Below the pieces are notes generated by a model that was not told the DNA's origin, did no database searches, and saw only the letters and a program-made list of their open reading frames with translations. Made by a program: the position numbers and the translations under genes. Below are positions 54,494 to 63,206 of a DNA stretch of 64,000 nucleotides, piece after piece; positions within the stretch are counted from its first letter, which is position 1, and each line of letters starts with the position of its first letter. The stretch comes from Rhodospirillum centenum SW (GTDB taxonomy: Bacteria > Pseudomonadota > Alphaproteobacteria > Azospirillales > Azospirillaceae): NCBI RefSeq assembly GCF_000016185.1, contig NC_011420.2, forward strand, positions 3,665,001-3,729,000. The letters are read 5' to 3'.

Positions 54494-56140
54494 ATGGTCG
54501 CCCACGCCCTGACCCGTTCGCCCGCCTGGATCGCCCTGGCGGAACACCGTGCCGCGCTGGAGGGGACGCCGCTACGGGCGCTGTTCGCCGACGATCCGGA
54601 CCGGGCCGGACGGTTCACCCTGCGGCTGGGCGACATGCGGCTGGACTATGCGAAGAACCGGATCACCGACCGGACGCTCGCGCTGCTGATGGACCTGGCC
54701 CGCGCCCAGGACCTTGAGGGCTGGCGCGACCGCATGTTCGCGGGCGCGCGCATCAACACCACCGAGGACCGGGCGGTGCTGCACACCGCCCTGCGCAACC
54801 GTTCCGACCGGCCGGTCCGGGTGGACGGCCATGACGTGATGCCGGAGGTGCGCGCCGTGCTGGACCGCATGGCCGGCTTCGCGGCCCGTGTCCGCGGGGG
54901 CGCCTGGACCGGCCGCACCGGCCGGCCCATCACCGACATCGTGAACATCGGCATCGGCGGCTCCGACCTGGGGCCGGCGATGGCGACGCTGGCCCTGACG
55001 CCCTGGCACCATCCCCGGCTGACGGCGCACTTCGTCTCCAACGTGGACGGCACCCACATCGCTGAGGTGCTGAAGCGGGTGGACCCGGAGACGACGCTGT
55101 TCATCGTCGCCTCCAAGACCTTCACGACGCAGGAGACCCTGACCAACGCGTACAGCGCGCGGGACTGGTTCCTGGGCTCCGGCGCGGCGGAGGACGACAT
55201 CGCCCGGCACTTCGTCGCCGTCTCCACCAACGAGGCGGAGGTGCGGAAGTTCGGCATCGACCCGGACAACATGTTCGGCTTCTGGGACTGGGTCGGCGGC
55301 CGCTACAGCCTGTGGTCGGCCATCGGCCTGCCACTGATGCTGATGATCGGACCGGATGCCTTCGCGGAGTTCCTGGCCGGCGGCCACGCCATGGACGAGC
55401 ATTTCCGGACGGCACCGCTGGAGCGGAACATGCCGGTGCTGCTGGGCATGCTGGGCGTCTGGTACGTCAATTTCTGGGGAGCCTCGGCCCATGCCGTGCT
55501 GCCCTACGACCAGTACCTCGCGCGCTTTCCGGCCTATCTCCAGCAGCTCGACATGGAGAGCAACGGCAAGGGCGTGGACCGCGACGGCAACCCGGTGGAC
55601 TACGACACCGGCCCGGTCATCTTCGGCGAACCGGGCACCAACGGCCAGCACGCCTTCTACCAGCTCATCCATCAGGGGACGCGGCTGATCCCCTGCGATT
55701 TCATCGCCACGGCGGAGACGCTGAACCCGATCGGCCGGCACCACCCGATCCTGCTGTCCAACGCGCTGGCGCAGACCGAGGCGCTGATGCGCGGCAGGAC
55801 GGCGGAGGAGGCGCGGGCCGAGCTGGCGGCGGAGGGGCGCAGCGGCGCGGACCTGGAGTCCCTGCTGCCGCACAAGCTGTTCCCCGGCAACCGGCCGACC
55901 AACACGATCCTGCTGAAGCGGCTGGACCCGCACGCGCTGGGCATGCTGATTGCGCTCTACGAGCACAAGGTCTTCGTCCAGGGCATCGTCTGGAACATCA
56001 ACAGCTTCGACCAGTGGGGGGTGGAACTGGGCAAGCAGCTCGCCAAGGCCATTCTGCCCGAACTGGAAGGCGGTCCCGCCCGGCCGCACGACGCCAGCAC
56101 GGCCGGGCTGATCGCCGCGATCCGGGAGGCACGGGGCTGA
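54494..56140 (+). CDS. pgi: glucose-6-phosphate isomerase
   Basis: Interconverts glucose 6-phosphate and fructose 6-phosphate. 548 residues with both signatures: [19 protein letters not shown] and [19 protein letters not shown], the latter holding the catalytic Glu and His region, plus the C-terminal Lys in [25 protein letters not shown] lies 6-11 bases before the ATG. Confidence 0.97.
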   Translation: MVAHALTRSPAWIALAEHRAALEGTPLRALFADDPDRAGRFTLRLGDMRLDYAKNRITDRTLALLMDLARAQDLEGWRDRMFAGARINTTEDRAVLHTALRNRSDRPVRVDGHDVMPEVRAVLDRMAGFAARVRGGAWTGRTGRPITDIVNIGIGGSDLGPAMATLALTPWHHPRLTAHFVSNVDGTHIAEVLKRVDPETTLFIVASKTFTTQETLTNAYSARDWFLGSGAAEDDIARHFVAVSTNEAEVRKFGIDPDNMFGFWDWVGGRYSLWSAIGLPLMLMIGPDAFAEFLAGGHAMDEHFRTAPLERNMPVLLGMLGVWYVNFWGASAHAVLPYDQYLARFPAYLQQLDMESNGKGVDRDGNPVDYDTGPVIFGEPGTNGQHAFYQLIHQGTRLIPCDFIATAETLNPIGRHHPILLSNALAQTEALMRGRTAEEARAELAAEGRSGADLESLLPHKLFPGNRPTNTILLKRLDPHALGMLIALYEHKVFVQGIVWNINSFDQWGVELGKQLAKAILPELEGGPARPHDASTAGLIAAIREARG

Positions 56141-56255
56141 GGCGGGGACGCATCTCTTCCGGCGCAACGGTTGCAGAGTACGGCCGTTGCCAAGGCCGTC
56201 GCGCTTCCGGCATGCTCTCTTCCGGGGAGGTCGGCGGCCCGCCGGCCGGGGCACC

Positions 56256-57569
56256 ATGGCGCGCACCATGATGGAGAGACGCCAGCTCGTCCGCATCACC
56301 CAGGACCAGCTCGACCAGGTGATCGAACGGCATGAGATGTTCCGCAACGCCCGCGCGGGCGGGGCGCGCGCGGTGCTGTCCCATTTCGATCTCTCGGGCC
56401 TGTCGCTCGCCGGCCGCGACCTTGCCCATGCCGACTTCACCGCAACCGCGCTCAGTGCTGCCGACCTGGCCGGCACGGTGCTGGACTGCGCCACCCTCTA
56501 TGCCTGCGATCTCCGGCAGGCCGATCTGACCGGCGCCTCGCTGGTGAAGGCCGATCTGCGCGGGGCCAGCCTGCGGGGCGCCGACCTGACCGGCGCCAAC
56601 CTGTTCGACGCCGACCTCCAGGACGGGTCGCTGGCCTCGAAGCAGAAGGACGGCGGGACCGTCGTGCTGGCGATCGAGAAGCGGCCGTCCGACCTGCAGT
56701 GGGCCAATCTTTCCAACGCCAACCTGACCAACGCCCGCCTCTCCGGGGCGGTGGCGCTGCACACGGATTTCAGCGATGCCGTGATGCGGGGGGCCCGGCT
56801 GATCCGGGCCAACCTGCGCAACGCCACCCTGAACGGCGCCATCCTGGAGGGGGCGGACCTGTCCGGGGCCGATGCCCGCGGGGCCAGCCTGCGCGGGGCC
56901 GTGCTGACCGGCGCCACCATGACGCTGACGGAACTGGCGGGGGCCGATCTCAGCGGGGCGCTGACCGACAGGCCGGCGGGCAAGCCGCTGGACACGCTGC
57001 CCCGCCCGTTGGCGGACCTGCTGAAGCAGCATGCCCTCTGGGTCGGCAGCGCCGGGCAGGAGGGGATGCCGCTGGATCTCTCGGGTATCGACGTCCGCGG
57101 GGCCGGGTCGCTGTCGCGCCAGTGCCTGACCCGCATGGTCGCCTGCGGGGCCATCTTCTACGGGGTGGACCTGTCCGGTGCGCAGATCCAGGTCGGGCAG
57201 CTCCAGGATGCCGACCTGCGGGGGGCCGACCTCTCTGCGGCCGACCTGCGCGGCATCAATCTGCGCAACGCGAAACTGAACAACGCCGATCTTCGCGGTG
57301 CCAACCTGGATTTCCTTCAGATCGACGAGACCCGGGCCGTGCCCAGCGATCTGTCGGGGATCCGGATGCGCTATGCGGACCTGACGGGCGCGCGCCTCAC
57401 CAGGGCGAAGCTGGTGGGCGCCGATCTCTCCTTCGCCGATCTCTCCCAGGCCGATCTGCGGGGGGCCGATCTCGGCCGCGCCATCCTGACGGGGGCGAAG
57501 CTGGACCGGACCCAGCTTGCCGGTGCGATGCTGGAAGGTTCGACCGGCCTGCCGCCGGGCGTTGCCTGA
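56256..57569 (+). CDS. pentapeptide-repeat protein
   Basis: 437 residues from ATG 56256; ATGs at 56268 and 56271 are alternatives. From about residue 40 on, two blocks of A(D/N)LXX repeats (DLTGASLVKADLRGASLRGA, DLSGADARGASLRGAVLTGA) form a right-handed beta helix, split by a non-repeat segment around residues 240-290 (ADLLKQHALWVGSAGQEGMP). No enzymatic domain is visible. Pentapeptide proteins include gyrase mimics and scaffolds; function unassigned. Confidence 0.9.
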   Translation: MARTMMERRQLVRITQDQLDQVIERHEMFRNARAGGARAVLSHFDLSGLSLAGRDLAHADFTATALSAADLAGTVLDCATLYACDLRQADLTGASLVKADLRGASLRGADLTGANLFDADLQDGSLASKQKDGGTVVLAIEKRPSDLQWANLSNANLTNARLSGAVALHTDFSDAVMRGARLIRANLRNATLNGAILEGADLSGADARGASLRGAVLTGATMTLTELAGADLSGALTDRPAGKPLDTLPRPLADLLKQHALWVGSAGQEGMPLDLSGIDVRGAGSLSRQCLTRMVACGAIFYGVDLSGAQIQVGQLQDADLRGADLSAADLRGINLRNAKLNNADLRGANLDFLQIDETRAVPSDLSGIRMRYADLTGARLTRAKLVGADLSFADLSQADLRGADLGRAILTGAKLDRTQLAGAMLEGSTGLPPGVA

Positions 57570-57584
57570 CCCCGCACGGGGCGC

Positions 57585-58061
57585 CTACCGCCGCTCCCGG
57601 AAGAAGCGGCGCAGCAGGTCCGCCGCCTCCCTCTCCGCGATCCCGCCATAGACATCCGGCGCATGGTGGCAGGTCGTCCGGGTGAAGAAGCGCGGCCCGT
57701 GGTCCACGCCGCCGCCCTTGGGGTCGTAGGCGCCGAAATAGACCCGGCGCAGCCGCGCGAAACTGATCGCCGCCGCGCACATCGCGCAGGGCTCCAGCGT
57801 GACGTAGAGGTCGAGCCCCGGCAGCCGCGGCGCCCCCAGGACCGCGCAGGCGGCGCGGATCGCCAGCACCTCCGCATGCGCGGTGGGATCGGCCAGTTCC
57901 TCCGTCCGGTTGCCGGCCGCGGCGACGACGGCCCCGGTGGCCGGGTCCACGATCACGGCGCCCACGGGCACCTCGCCCCGTTGGCCGGCGGCCTCGGCCT
58001 CGGCCAGGGCCTGCCGCATGGCAGGGGTGGGGGCGGGGGAAGGGATGTCGCCGGGGCTCAT
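57585..58061 (-). CDS. tadA: tRNA-specific adenosine deaminase
   Basis: A 158-residue deaminase that makes inosine at position 34 of tRNA-Arg. Zinc motifs are DPTAHAEVLAIRAA (His and catalytic Glu) and LEPCAMCAAAISFAR. The start is set at ATG 58061; the frame continues upstream only into insertion-sequence DNA. The second insertion sequence ends 57 bp upstream of this start, so the promoter now lies in or next to the element. Confidence 0.93.
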   Translation of the reverse strand: MSPGDIPSPAPTPAMRQALAEAEAAGQRGEVPVGAVIVDPATGAVVAAAGNRTEELADPTAHAEVLAIRAACAVLGAPRLPGLDLYVTLEPCAMCAAAISFARLRRVYFGAYDPKGGGVDHGPRFFTRTTCHHAPDVYGGIAEREAADLLRRFFRERR

Positions 58062-58118
58062 GGCGCGGCAGGCTGCGCTGCGGCTGCGCCTCCCGTCAAG
58101 CCTCCGCCCCCGAGGGAC

Positions 58119-59330
58119 CACGGCTATCGCATTTGCCCGAGGATGGTTCGGGCATAGTCGTCGGACCATCCGGCGCGTTTTCTGCGGAGGCGGATGGAAT
58201 CCTGGTTGTTGGCGGAGCGGACGACGTTGAGTGCGAGTTTTCGGAGTGTGGCGAGGTTTTCCGGGCCATGGTCCTTGCGGTTACGGGCGCGGTCTTCGTC
58301 GAAGGAGGTGTCGAGCACCCAATGGACGGCGGCCTCGATGCTCCAGTGGGCGCGGACGGCGCGGGCGAGCGTCTTGGGCTCCAGCGCGGCGGAGGAGAGA
58401 TAGAGGGTTCGGGTGGCGGTAGTGCGGCCGTCGGGGCTCGTGACCGTGCGTTCGACCAGGCCCAGGATCTTCAGGCCCGGCAGTACGGCCTCGTCGGGGA
58501 AACGTCGGTCGGAGGCGAGCCAGGCCACGTCGTGGCTTACCCAGTGGCGGCGCACCTCGATACGACCGTGGTCGGCATCGGTGGTGACATGGGGCACGGC
58601 CAGAACCGTTGCCGGGTCCGCGAAGTAGCGCTCAACCTCGGCCCGTAGCGCAGGGCGGTTGTCTTTCAGCGGAAAAAGCCAGTCGCCGCCCCGCTCCAGG
58701 ATGGTCTGCGCCGTCCGCTCCTGCGCGTGCAGAGCGTCACCGGTTACCAGCACACCCTTGAGATCGAACAGTTCCAGCAACGCCCGCGCCGCCACGATCT
58801 CGTTCTCGCCCGCGGCCACCGCCCGCTGCCCCACGATCATCCGCGCGCCGGACGCAAACGCGCTCACCACATGTAGAGCCGAACGCCCCGCCGCCCGGTC
58901 GAAGGAGCGCCGTAGCGTCTTGCCGTCAATGGCCAGGACCCCGGCCCCATCCTCCCCCAGATGATCAAGGAACTGCTGGAAACAGCGGGAAAACGCCACC
59001 GGGTCCAGAAGCCGGAATACCCGTGAAAACGTGTCGTGGCTGGGCAGCCCGCCGGGAAGCTCGAGGAACTCCTCGAACAAGGCCCGCCGGTCCCGCGCGA
59101 AGGTCGCAAAGTCCACGCAGCTTTCCGCCCCGCAGATCGACGCCGTCAACGCAATCGTCAGAACATCCAGAAGAGCGTGACGCCGCGCATTCCCTGTCCG
59201 CGGATCGGGAAGACCTTGAAACGAAATCCGAAAAATTCCAGCCATCGACCCCTCCCATAGATCAGGGCCGACATACAGAATCCATTTCCCAACACCGCGC
59301 TACAAAACTTTCCCTAATGCGATTCCCGTG
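58119..59330 (-). mobile_element. complete ISAs1-family insertion sequence (second, different element)
   Basis: 1,212 bp. Ends carry inverted repeats CACGG(C/G)(T/A)ATCGCATT, and a perfect 10-bp direct repeat, CCCGAGGGAC, flanks it at 58109-58118 and 59331-59340. Its terminal repeats and transposase differ from the first element, so these are two separate IS types rather than copies. Confidence 0.93.
58124..59245 (-). CDS. ISAs1-family transposase
   Basis: A 373-residue DDE transposase: LPDPRTGNARRHALLDVLTI, GVLAIDGKTLRRSFDRAAG (first Asp), KGVLVTGDALHAQERTAQ (second Asp), DWLFPLKDNRP, and HWSIEAAVHWVLDTSFDEDR (Glu). Intact frame. Its stop is 5 bp from the left end of the element. Confidence 0.94.
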   Translation of the reverse strand: MAGIFRISFQGLPDPRTGNARRHALLDVLTIALTASICGAESCVDFATFARDRRALFEEFLELPGGLPSHDTFSRVFRLLDPVAFSRCFQQFLDHLGEDGAGVLAIDGKTLRRSFDRAAGRSALHVVSAFASGARMIVGQRAVAAGENEIVAARALLELFDLKGVLVTGDALHAQERTAQTILERGGDWLFPLKDNRPALRAEVERYFADPATVLAVPHVTTDADHGRIEVRRHWVSHDVAWLASDRRFPDEAVLPGLKILGLVERTVTSPDGRTTATRTLYLSSAALEPKTLARAVRAHWSIEAAVHWVLDTSFDEDRARNRKDHGPENLATLRKLALNVVRSANNQDSIRLRRKRAGWSDDYARTILGQMR

Positions 59331-59401
59331 CCCGAGGGACCGGGAACGCCGGCCCCCGGCTCCTGTTGGCGGGGCGGACCGAAACGGAAGAGGAGCCGAC
59401 C

Positions 59402-59956
59402 ATGGCCCAGCAGGCACAGACCGCGCAGCCGGGGGACGAGCGGGCGGAGAAGCTCTGGCACATGATCAAGGATGTGGACGTCGCCATGATGACCACGCAT
59501 GACGGGGGGCTGCTGCGGTCCCGCCCGATGTGGACCCTGCAGCAGGGGGGATTCGACGGGAGGCTGCACTTCTTCACCCGTGCCTCCTCCGCCAAGGCGG
59601 GAGAGATCGGGCGCGACCACGAGGTGGCGTTGAGCTACGCCGATCCGAAGACCCAGAGCTATGTCAGCGTCTCCGGCACGGCCCGCCTCGGCCGCGACGG
59701 GGACCTGATCCGCCGCTTCTGGGCGGAGCCGATGCGGACCTGGTTCCCGCAGGGGCCCGAGGACCCGGACCTCGCGCTGCTGACCGTGGAGGTGGAGGCG
59801 GCGGAGTACTGGGACAGCCCGTCCAGCGCCATGGTCCACCTCTACGGCTACGCCAAGGCGGCGCTCACCGGCAGGCCGCCGCATCCCGGTGACACCGCAC
59901 GACTGGACTTCCAGGGCGGCGGCGCCCCGGCGGGCGGACGCGGCCGGCCGGGCTGA
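59402..59956 (+). CDS. pyridoxamine 5'-phosphate oxidase-like general stress protein
   Basis: 184 residues from ATG 59402, with GAGGAG upstream. The split-barrel flavin-binding fold shows in LWHMIKDVDVAMMTTHDGGL, RSRPMWTLQQG, LHFFTRASSAKAGEI and VALSYADPKTQSYVSVSG, characteristic of the general stress protein 26 group. Cofactor may be FMN or F420-like; role unknown. The insertion sequence ends 71 bp upstream. Confidence 0.88.
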   Translation: MAQQAQTAQPGDERAEKLWHMIKDVDVAMMTTHDGGLLRSRPMWTLQQGGFDGRLHFFTRASSAKAGEIGRDHEVALSYADPKTQSYVSVSGTARLGRDGDLIRRFWAEPMRTWFPQGPEDPDLALLTVEVEAAEYWDSPSSAMVHLYGYAKAALTGRPPHPGDTARLDFQGGGAPAGGRGRPG

Positions 59957-60030
59957 TCCGCCTTCCGGACACGGGTGCGGCCGCGGGCGGCGCTTGCCGG
60001 GCGGGCGGCCGACGCGTATTGTCCCGCGCC

Positions 60031-61686
60031 ATGTCCCAGGACCCTGCCGACCTGCCCGCTCCGGACCATCCCGAGGATGGCCCGGACGCCACCGCTTCCG
60101 CCCCCGACGACCAGGGCGGGGAGCGCATTTCCAAGCGCCTTTCCCGCGCCGGCCTGTGCTCGCGCCGCGATGCCGAACGCTGGATCGCCGAAGGGCGCGT
60201 CAGCGTCAACGGCCGCGTGCTGGACACGCCGGCCGTCACCGTCCGCCCCGGCGACCGCATCGTCGTGGACGGCCAGCCCGTGCCCGAGCCGGAGCCGACC
60301 CGCGTCTGGCGCTACCACAAGCCCGACGGGCTGGTGACGACGGCGCGGGACGAGAAGGGCCGGCCGACGGTGTTCGACAACCTGCCGCCGGAGTTGCCGC
60401 GCGTCGTCTCCGTCGGTCGCCTGGACCTGACCTCCGAAGGGCTGCTGCTGCTGACCAACGACGGCGCGCTTGCCCGCCACCTGGAACTGCCGGTCACCGG
60501 CTGGCTGCGGCGCTACCGGGTCCGCGTCCATGGTGCCCCCGACGAGGCGCAGATCGCCAAGCTGGCGCAGGGCATCATCATTGAGGGCATCGAGTACGGC
60601 CCGATCGAGACCGTGGTGGACCGCAGCGTCGGCGCCAACACCTGGCTGACCGTCAGCCTGCGGGAGGGCCGCAACCGCGAGGTCCGCCGGGTGATGGAGC
60701 ATCTGGGGCTGCCCGTCTCCCGCCTGATCCGCGTCGCCTACGGCCCGTTCCAGCTCGGCAAGCTGGAGCCCGGCCAGGTGGAGGAGGTGCCGCGCCGCGT
60801 CCTGCGCGACCAGCTTCCGGGTTTCTTCGCCGCCGAGGACGCCGCTGCCGCCGACGGCCGCCCGGCGGCCGGGCCGGTGCGGATGCGTTACGACCGCCTG
60901 CCGCGCGCCGCCCGCGACGCGGCCCCGCCGTCCGCCACCAAGGGCGGCCGTGCCCCCGCGCGGGAGGCGGGCGGGCAGGAGCAGGCCCGCCGGGGGCCGC
61001 GCGCCAAGCCCAGCGCGCGCTCCGCCCGCGAGGCGGTGCAGCGGCTGCTGGGCGACAGCCGCCCGCCCGAGCGGGAACGGCCCGCCCGCCGGCCCCGGCC
61101 GGAGGAGCGTGCGGCTCTGCGCGCCGAAGGGCGCGGCGAGGGGCGTGATCGGGATTTCCGGCGGGACGAGGACTCCCGGCAGGGCGGCGCAGCGCGCGGT
61201 CCGCGCCGGCCCGGCGGCTTCCGCGACCGTCCGGAGGCGGCTCCGGGCGGGGAGGAGGCGCGCCAGCCCGGCGCCGGCATCCGCCTGCGCTCCACCCGTC
61301 GCACCCGTCCCGGCTACGAGACGGAGCGGCGCGAGCGCGAGGCCGAACGCCGCCAGCAGGACCGGACCCAGGCCGGCCCCGACCGCGCGTCGCGCGGTCC
61401 GGACGAGCGGCGTTTCGCTGAACGCTCCGAAGCTCGGGGCGACCGTGGCGGTTTCCAGGAGCCGCGGCGCGAGCGCGGTCCCGGCGGTGCCCCCCGGGGC
61501 GGCTCCGACCGGGGGCCGCGCGGCTTCGGCGGGGACCGGCCCGGGGGCGACCGTCCCAGGGGTGACCAGCCGAGGGGCGACAGGTCCGGCCGTGACAGGC
61601 CGGGAGGGGACAGGCCGGGCGGCGACCGGCCGGGCAGGCCGCGTCCGGGCGGGCCGGGAGGCAAGGGTGCGGATCGTCGGCGGTAG
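60031..61686 (+). CDS. rluB: 23S rRNA pseudouridine synthase with long RG-rich tail (RluB-like)
   Basis: 551 residues from ATG 60031. An S4 RNA-binding domain (ISKRLSRAGLCSRRDAERWI) is followed by the RsuA/RluB catalytic domain with the Asp in VGRLDLTSEGLLLLTND and LREGRNREVRRVMEHLGLPV. From about residue 270 to the end the protein is disordered and rich in Arg, Gly, Asp and Pro, with many GDRPG-type repeats near the C-terminus, giving about 280 extra residues over the enzyme core. The end overlaps rsmD by 20 bp. Confidence 0.92.
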   Translation: MSQDPADLPAPDHPEDGPDATASAPDDQGGERISKRLSRAGLCSRRDAERWIAEGRVSVNGRVLDTPAVTVRPGDRIVVDGQPVPEPEPTRVWRYHKPDGLVTTARDEKGRPTVFDNLPPELPRVVSVGRLDLTSEGLLLLTNDGALARHLELPVTGWLRRYRVRVHGAPDEAQIAKLAQGIIIEGIEYGPIETVVDRSVGANTWLTVSLREGRNREVRRVMEHLGLPVSRLIRVAYGPFQLGKLEPGQVEEVPRRVLRDQLPGFFAAEDAAAADGRPAAGPVRMRYDRLPRAARDAAPPSATKGGRAPAREAGGQEQARRGPRAKPSARSAREAVQRLLGDSRPPERERPARRPRPEERAALRAEGRGEGRDRDFRRDEDSRQGGAARGPRRPGGFRDRPEAAPGGEEARQPGAGIRLRSTRRTRPGYETERREREAERRQQDRTQAGPDRASRGPDERRFAERSEARGDRGGFQEPRRERGPGGAPRGGSDRGPRGFGGDRPGGDRPRGDQPRGDRSGRDRPGGDRPGGDRPGRPRPGGPGGKGADRRR

Positions 61687-62230
61687 GCACCGCGGCCGGC
61701 GCATCGCGCCGCCCGTGGGCCGCGATGTCCGCCCGACCTCCGACCGCACGCGGGAGAGCCTGTTCAACATCCTGGCCCATGGCGGCTGGGGGATGGGCGG
61801 CGCCTCCCCGCTGGTGGATGCGGTCGTGCTGGACGCCTTCTGCGGCACCGGGGCGCTGGGGCTGGAGGCGCTGTCGCGCGGGGCGGCGCAGGCCGTGCTG
61901 CTGGACCGCAACCGCGCCTCCCTGGACCTCGCCCGGAGCAATGCCGGGCAGTTGGGGGAGGCGGCGGCCTGCCGCTTCCTGCTGGCGGATGCGCTGAAGC
62001 CGCCGCCCGCAGCCGCACCGGCCGACATTCTCTTCCTCGATCCGCCCTACGGCCAGGACCTCGCCCCGCGGGCGCTCGCGGCCCTGGCCGGGGCCGGCTG
62101 GGTCCGGCCGGGAACGCTGGCCTGCGTCGAGGTCGGCGACCGCGACCCCTTCGCCCCGCCTGCCGGCTTCGAGCCCCTGGACGACCGCGCCTACAGCCAC
62201 GCCCGGCTGCTGTTCCTGCGGGCGGGGTGA
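61667..62230 (+). CDS. rsmD: 16S rRNA (guanine-966-N2)-methyltransferase
   Basis: 187 residues from GTG 61667, which has GGGAGG 5 bases upstream, inside the end of rluB. Motifs are VRIVGGRHRGRRI, PTSDRTRESLFNIL, the SAM-binding VVLDAFCGTGALGLEALSRG and the catalytic FLDPPYGQDL. The rluB-rsmD pairing makes an rRNA-modification operon. Confidence 0.94.
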   Translation: MRIVGGRHRGRRIAPPVGRDVRPTSDRTRESLFNILAHGGWGMGGASPLVDAVVLDAFCGTGALGLEALSRGAAQAVLLDRNRASLDLARSNAGQLGEAAACRFLLADALKPPPAAAPADILFLDPPYGQDLAPRALAALAGAGWVRPGTLACVEVGDRDPFAPPAGFEPLDDRAYSHARLLFLRAG

Positions 62231-62322
62231 GGGGACGCCGCGACGACGGCAGGACGATTCCGGGGTATGCTCCGGTCCGCGGGTCTGCGACGGTTGCAAA
62301 CCCAAGCGCCTGGGTTCATGCT

Positions 62323-62763
62323 ATGCCCAACATCGCCAAGGGACCCGGATTCCGAATCGACGTCCTGACGAATGGGGAGCATTGCCCGCCACACGTCCAT
62401 GTCGACTGTCCCGGCGAGGGCTGGGTGGCGCGCTTCACCTTCTCCTTCGCTGACGACCGGATCGCTCTCTGGGACATCGTTCCGGTCAGGAAGCGGCCTA
62501 CCGCGGCGGTGCTGGAGTCCGTCCGGACCATCATCGCGGCGAACCTGAAGCGGGCCAGGGATGCCTGGTGGGGAAACCTGCCCCGGCTCGGCACCTGCCT
62601 GGAGAACCGCTGGGTGGATCTTGCCGGCGGGGACATTGTTGTTCTGGACCGGCGTCGGCCGGGGCCGCGCGTGAAACAGGTGGTCCGGGCGGTCTACGAT
62701 CCGGGGACGGGAACCGTCCGCTGTACGTTCAGCGATGGCTCCGACCGTCTGGTCAGGCCATGA
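62323..62763 (+). CDS. DUF4160 family protein
   Basis: 146 residues from ATG 62323; the frame is open upstream but the family start motif is MPNIAKGPGFRIDVLTNGEH. The His-rich CPPHVHVDCPGEGWVARFTF matches DUF4160, usually followed by a DUF2442 gene as here, 10 bp downstream. The C-terminal half (VYDPGTGTVRCTFSDGSDRL) is itself reminiscent of DUF2442, so this may be a fused form. Such pairs have been proposed to be toxin-antitoxin-like; that is unproven. Confidence 0.75.
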   Translation: MPNIAKGPGFRIDVLTNGEHCPPHVHVDCPGEGWVARFTFSFADDRIALWDIVPVRKRPTAAVLESVRTIIAANLKRARDAWWGNLPRLGTCLENRWVDLAGGDIVVLDRRRPGPRVKQVVRAVYDPGTGTVRCTFSDGSDRLVRP

Positions 62764-62773
62764 GGAAGGGGAC

Positions 62774-63199
62774 ATGGACATCGACGGACCGATCACCGGA
62801 CAGGACGTGGAGCGGGCGATCACCGCGGGGGAGACGCGCCGGTCCTCGTCCGCCTGGGCCGAGGATGCCGCGGTCGATGCGGCGGGGGGGCGATTGTTGC
62901 TGACCCTGTCCTCGGGGGCGGTCCTGGGCATTCCGCTCGCTGCCATCGACGCCTTCCGCGACGTTCCGCCTGCGGATCTGGCGGGTCTCGAACTCGGGAC
63001 CGGTGGCATGGCCCTCTATCTGGACAGCCGCGACATCCAGCTCGACGTGCTGGCGCTGGTCCGGCCCTTCATCCCGGTGCCGCTGGCCGCTGCCGTCACC
63101 GCCAGCCGGGGCGGGCAGGCGACCACGGCCGCGAAGCAGCAGGCGGCTCGCCTCAACGGTGCCAAGGGCGGTCGGCCCCGCAAGGCCGCCAGGCCCTGA
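62774..63199 (+). CDS. DUF2442 family protein
   Basis: 141 residues from ATG 62774, preceded by GAGGAAGGGG. The central LLLTLSSGAVLGIPLAAIDA and ALYLDSRDIQLDVLALVRPF follow DUF2442. The C-terminus QQAARLNGAKGGRPRKAARP looks like a basic DNA- or RNA-binding tail. Works as partner of the DUF4160 gene upstream; function unknown. Confidence 0.78.
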   Translation: MDIDGPITGQDVERAITAGETRRSSSAWAEDAAVDAAGGRLLLTLSSGAVLGIPLAAIDAFRDVPPADLAGLELGTGGMALYLDSRDIQLDVLALVRPFIPVPLAAAVTASRGGQATTAAKQQAARLNGAKGGRPRKAARP

Positions 63200-63206
63200 C
63201 AGCCCC

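Noticed and set aside
62299-62316. 6-bp hairpin after rsmD
   Set aside because: Stem too short and no T-tract; overlaps the leader of the DUF4160 gene.
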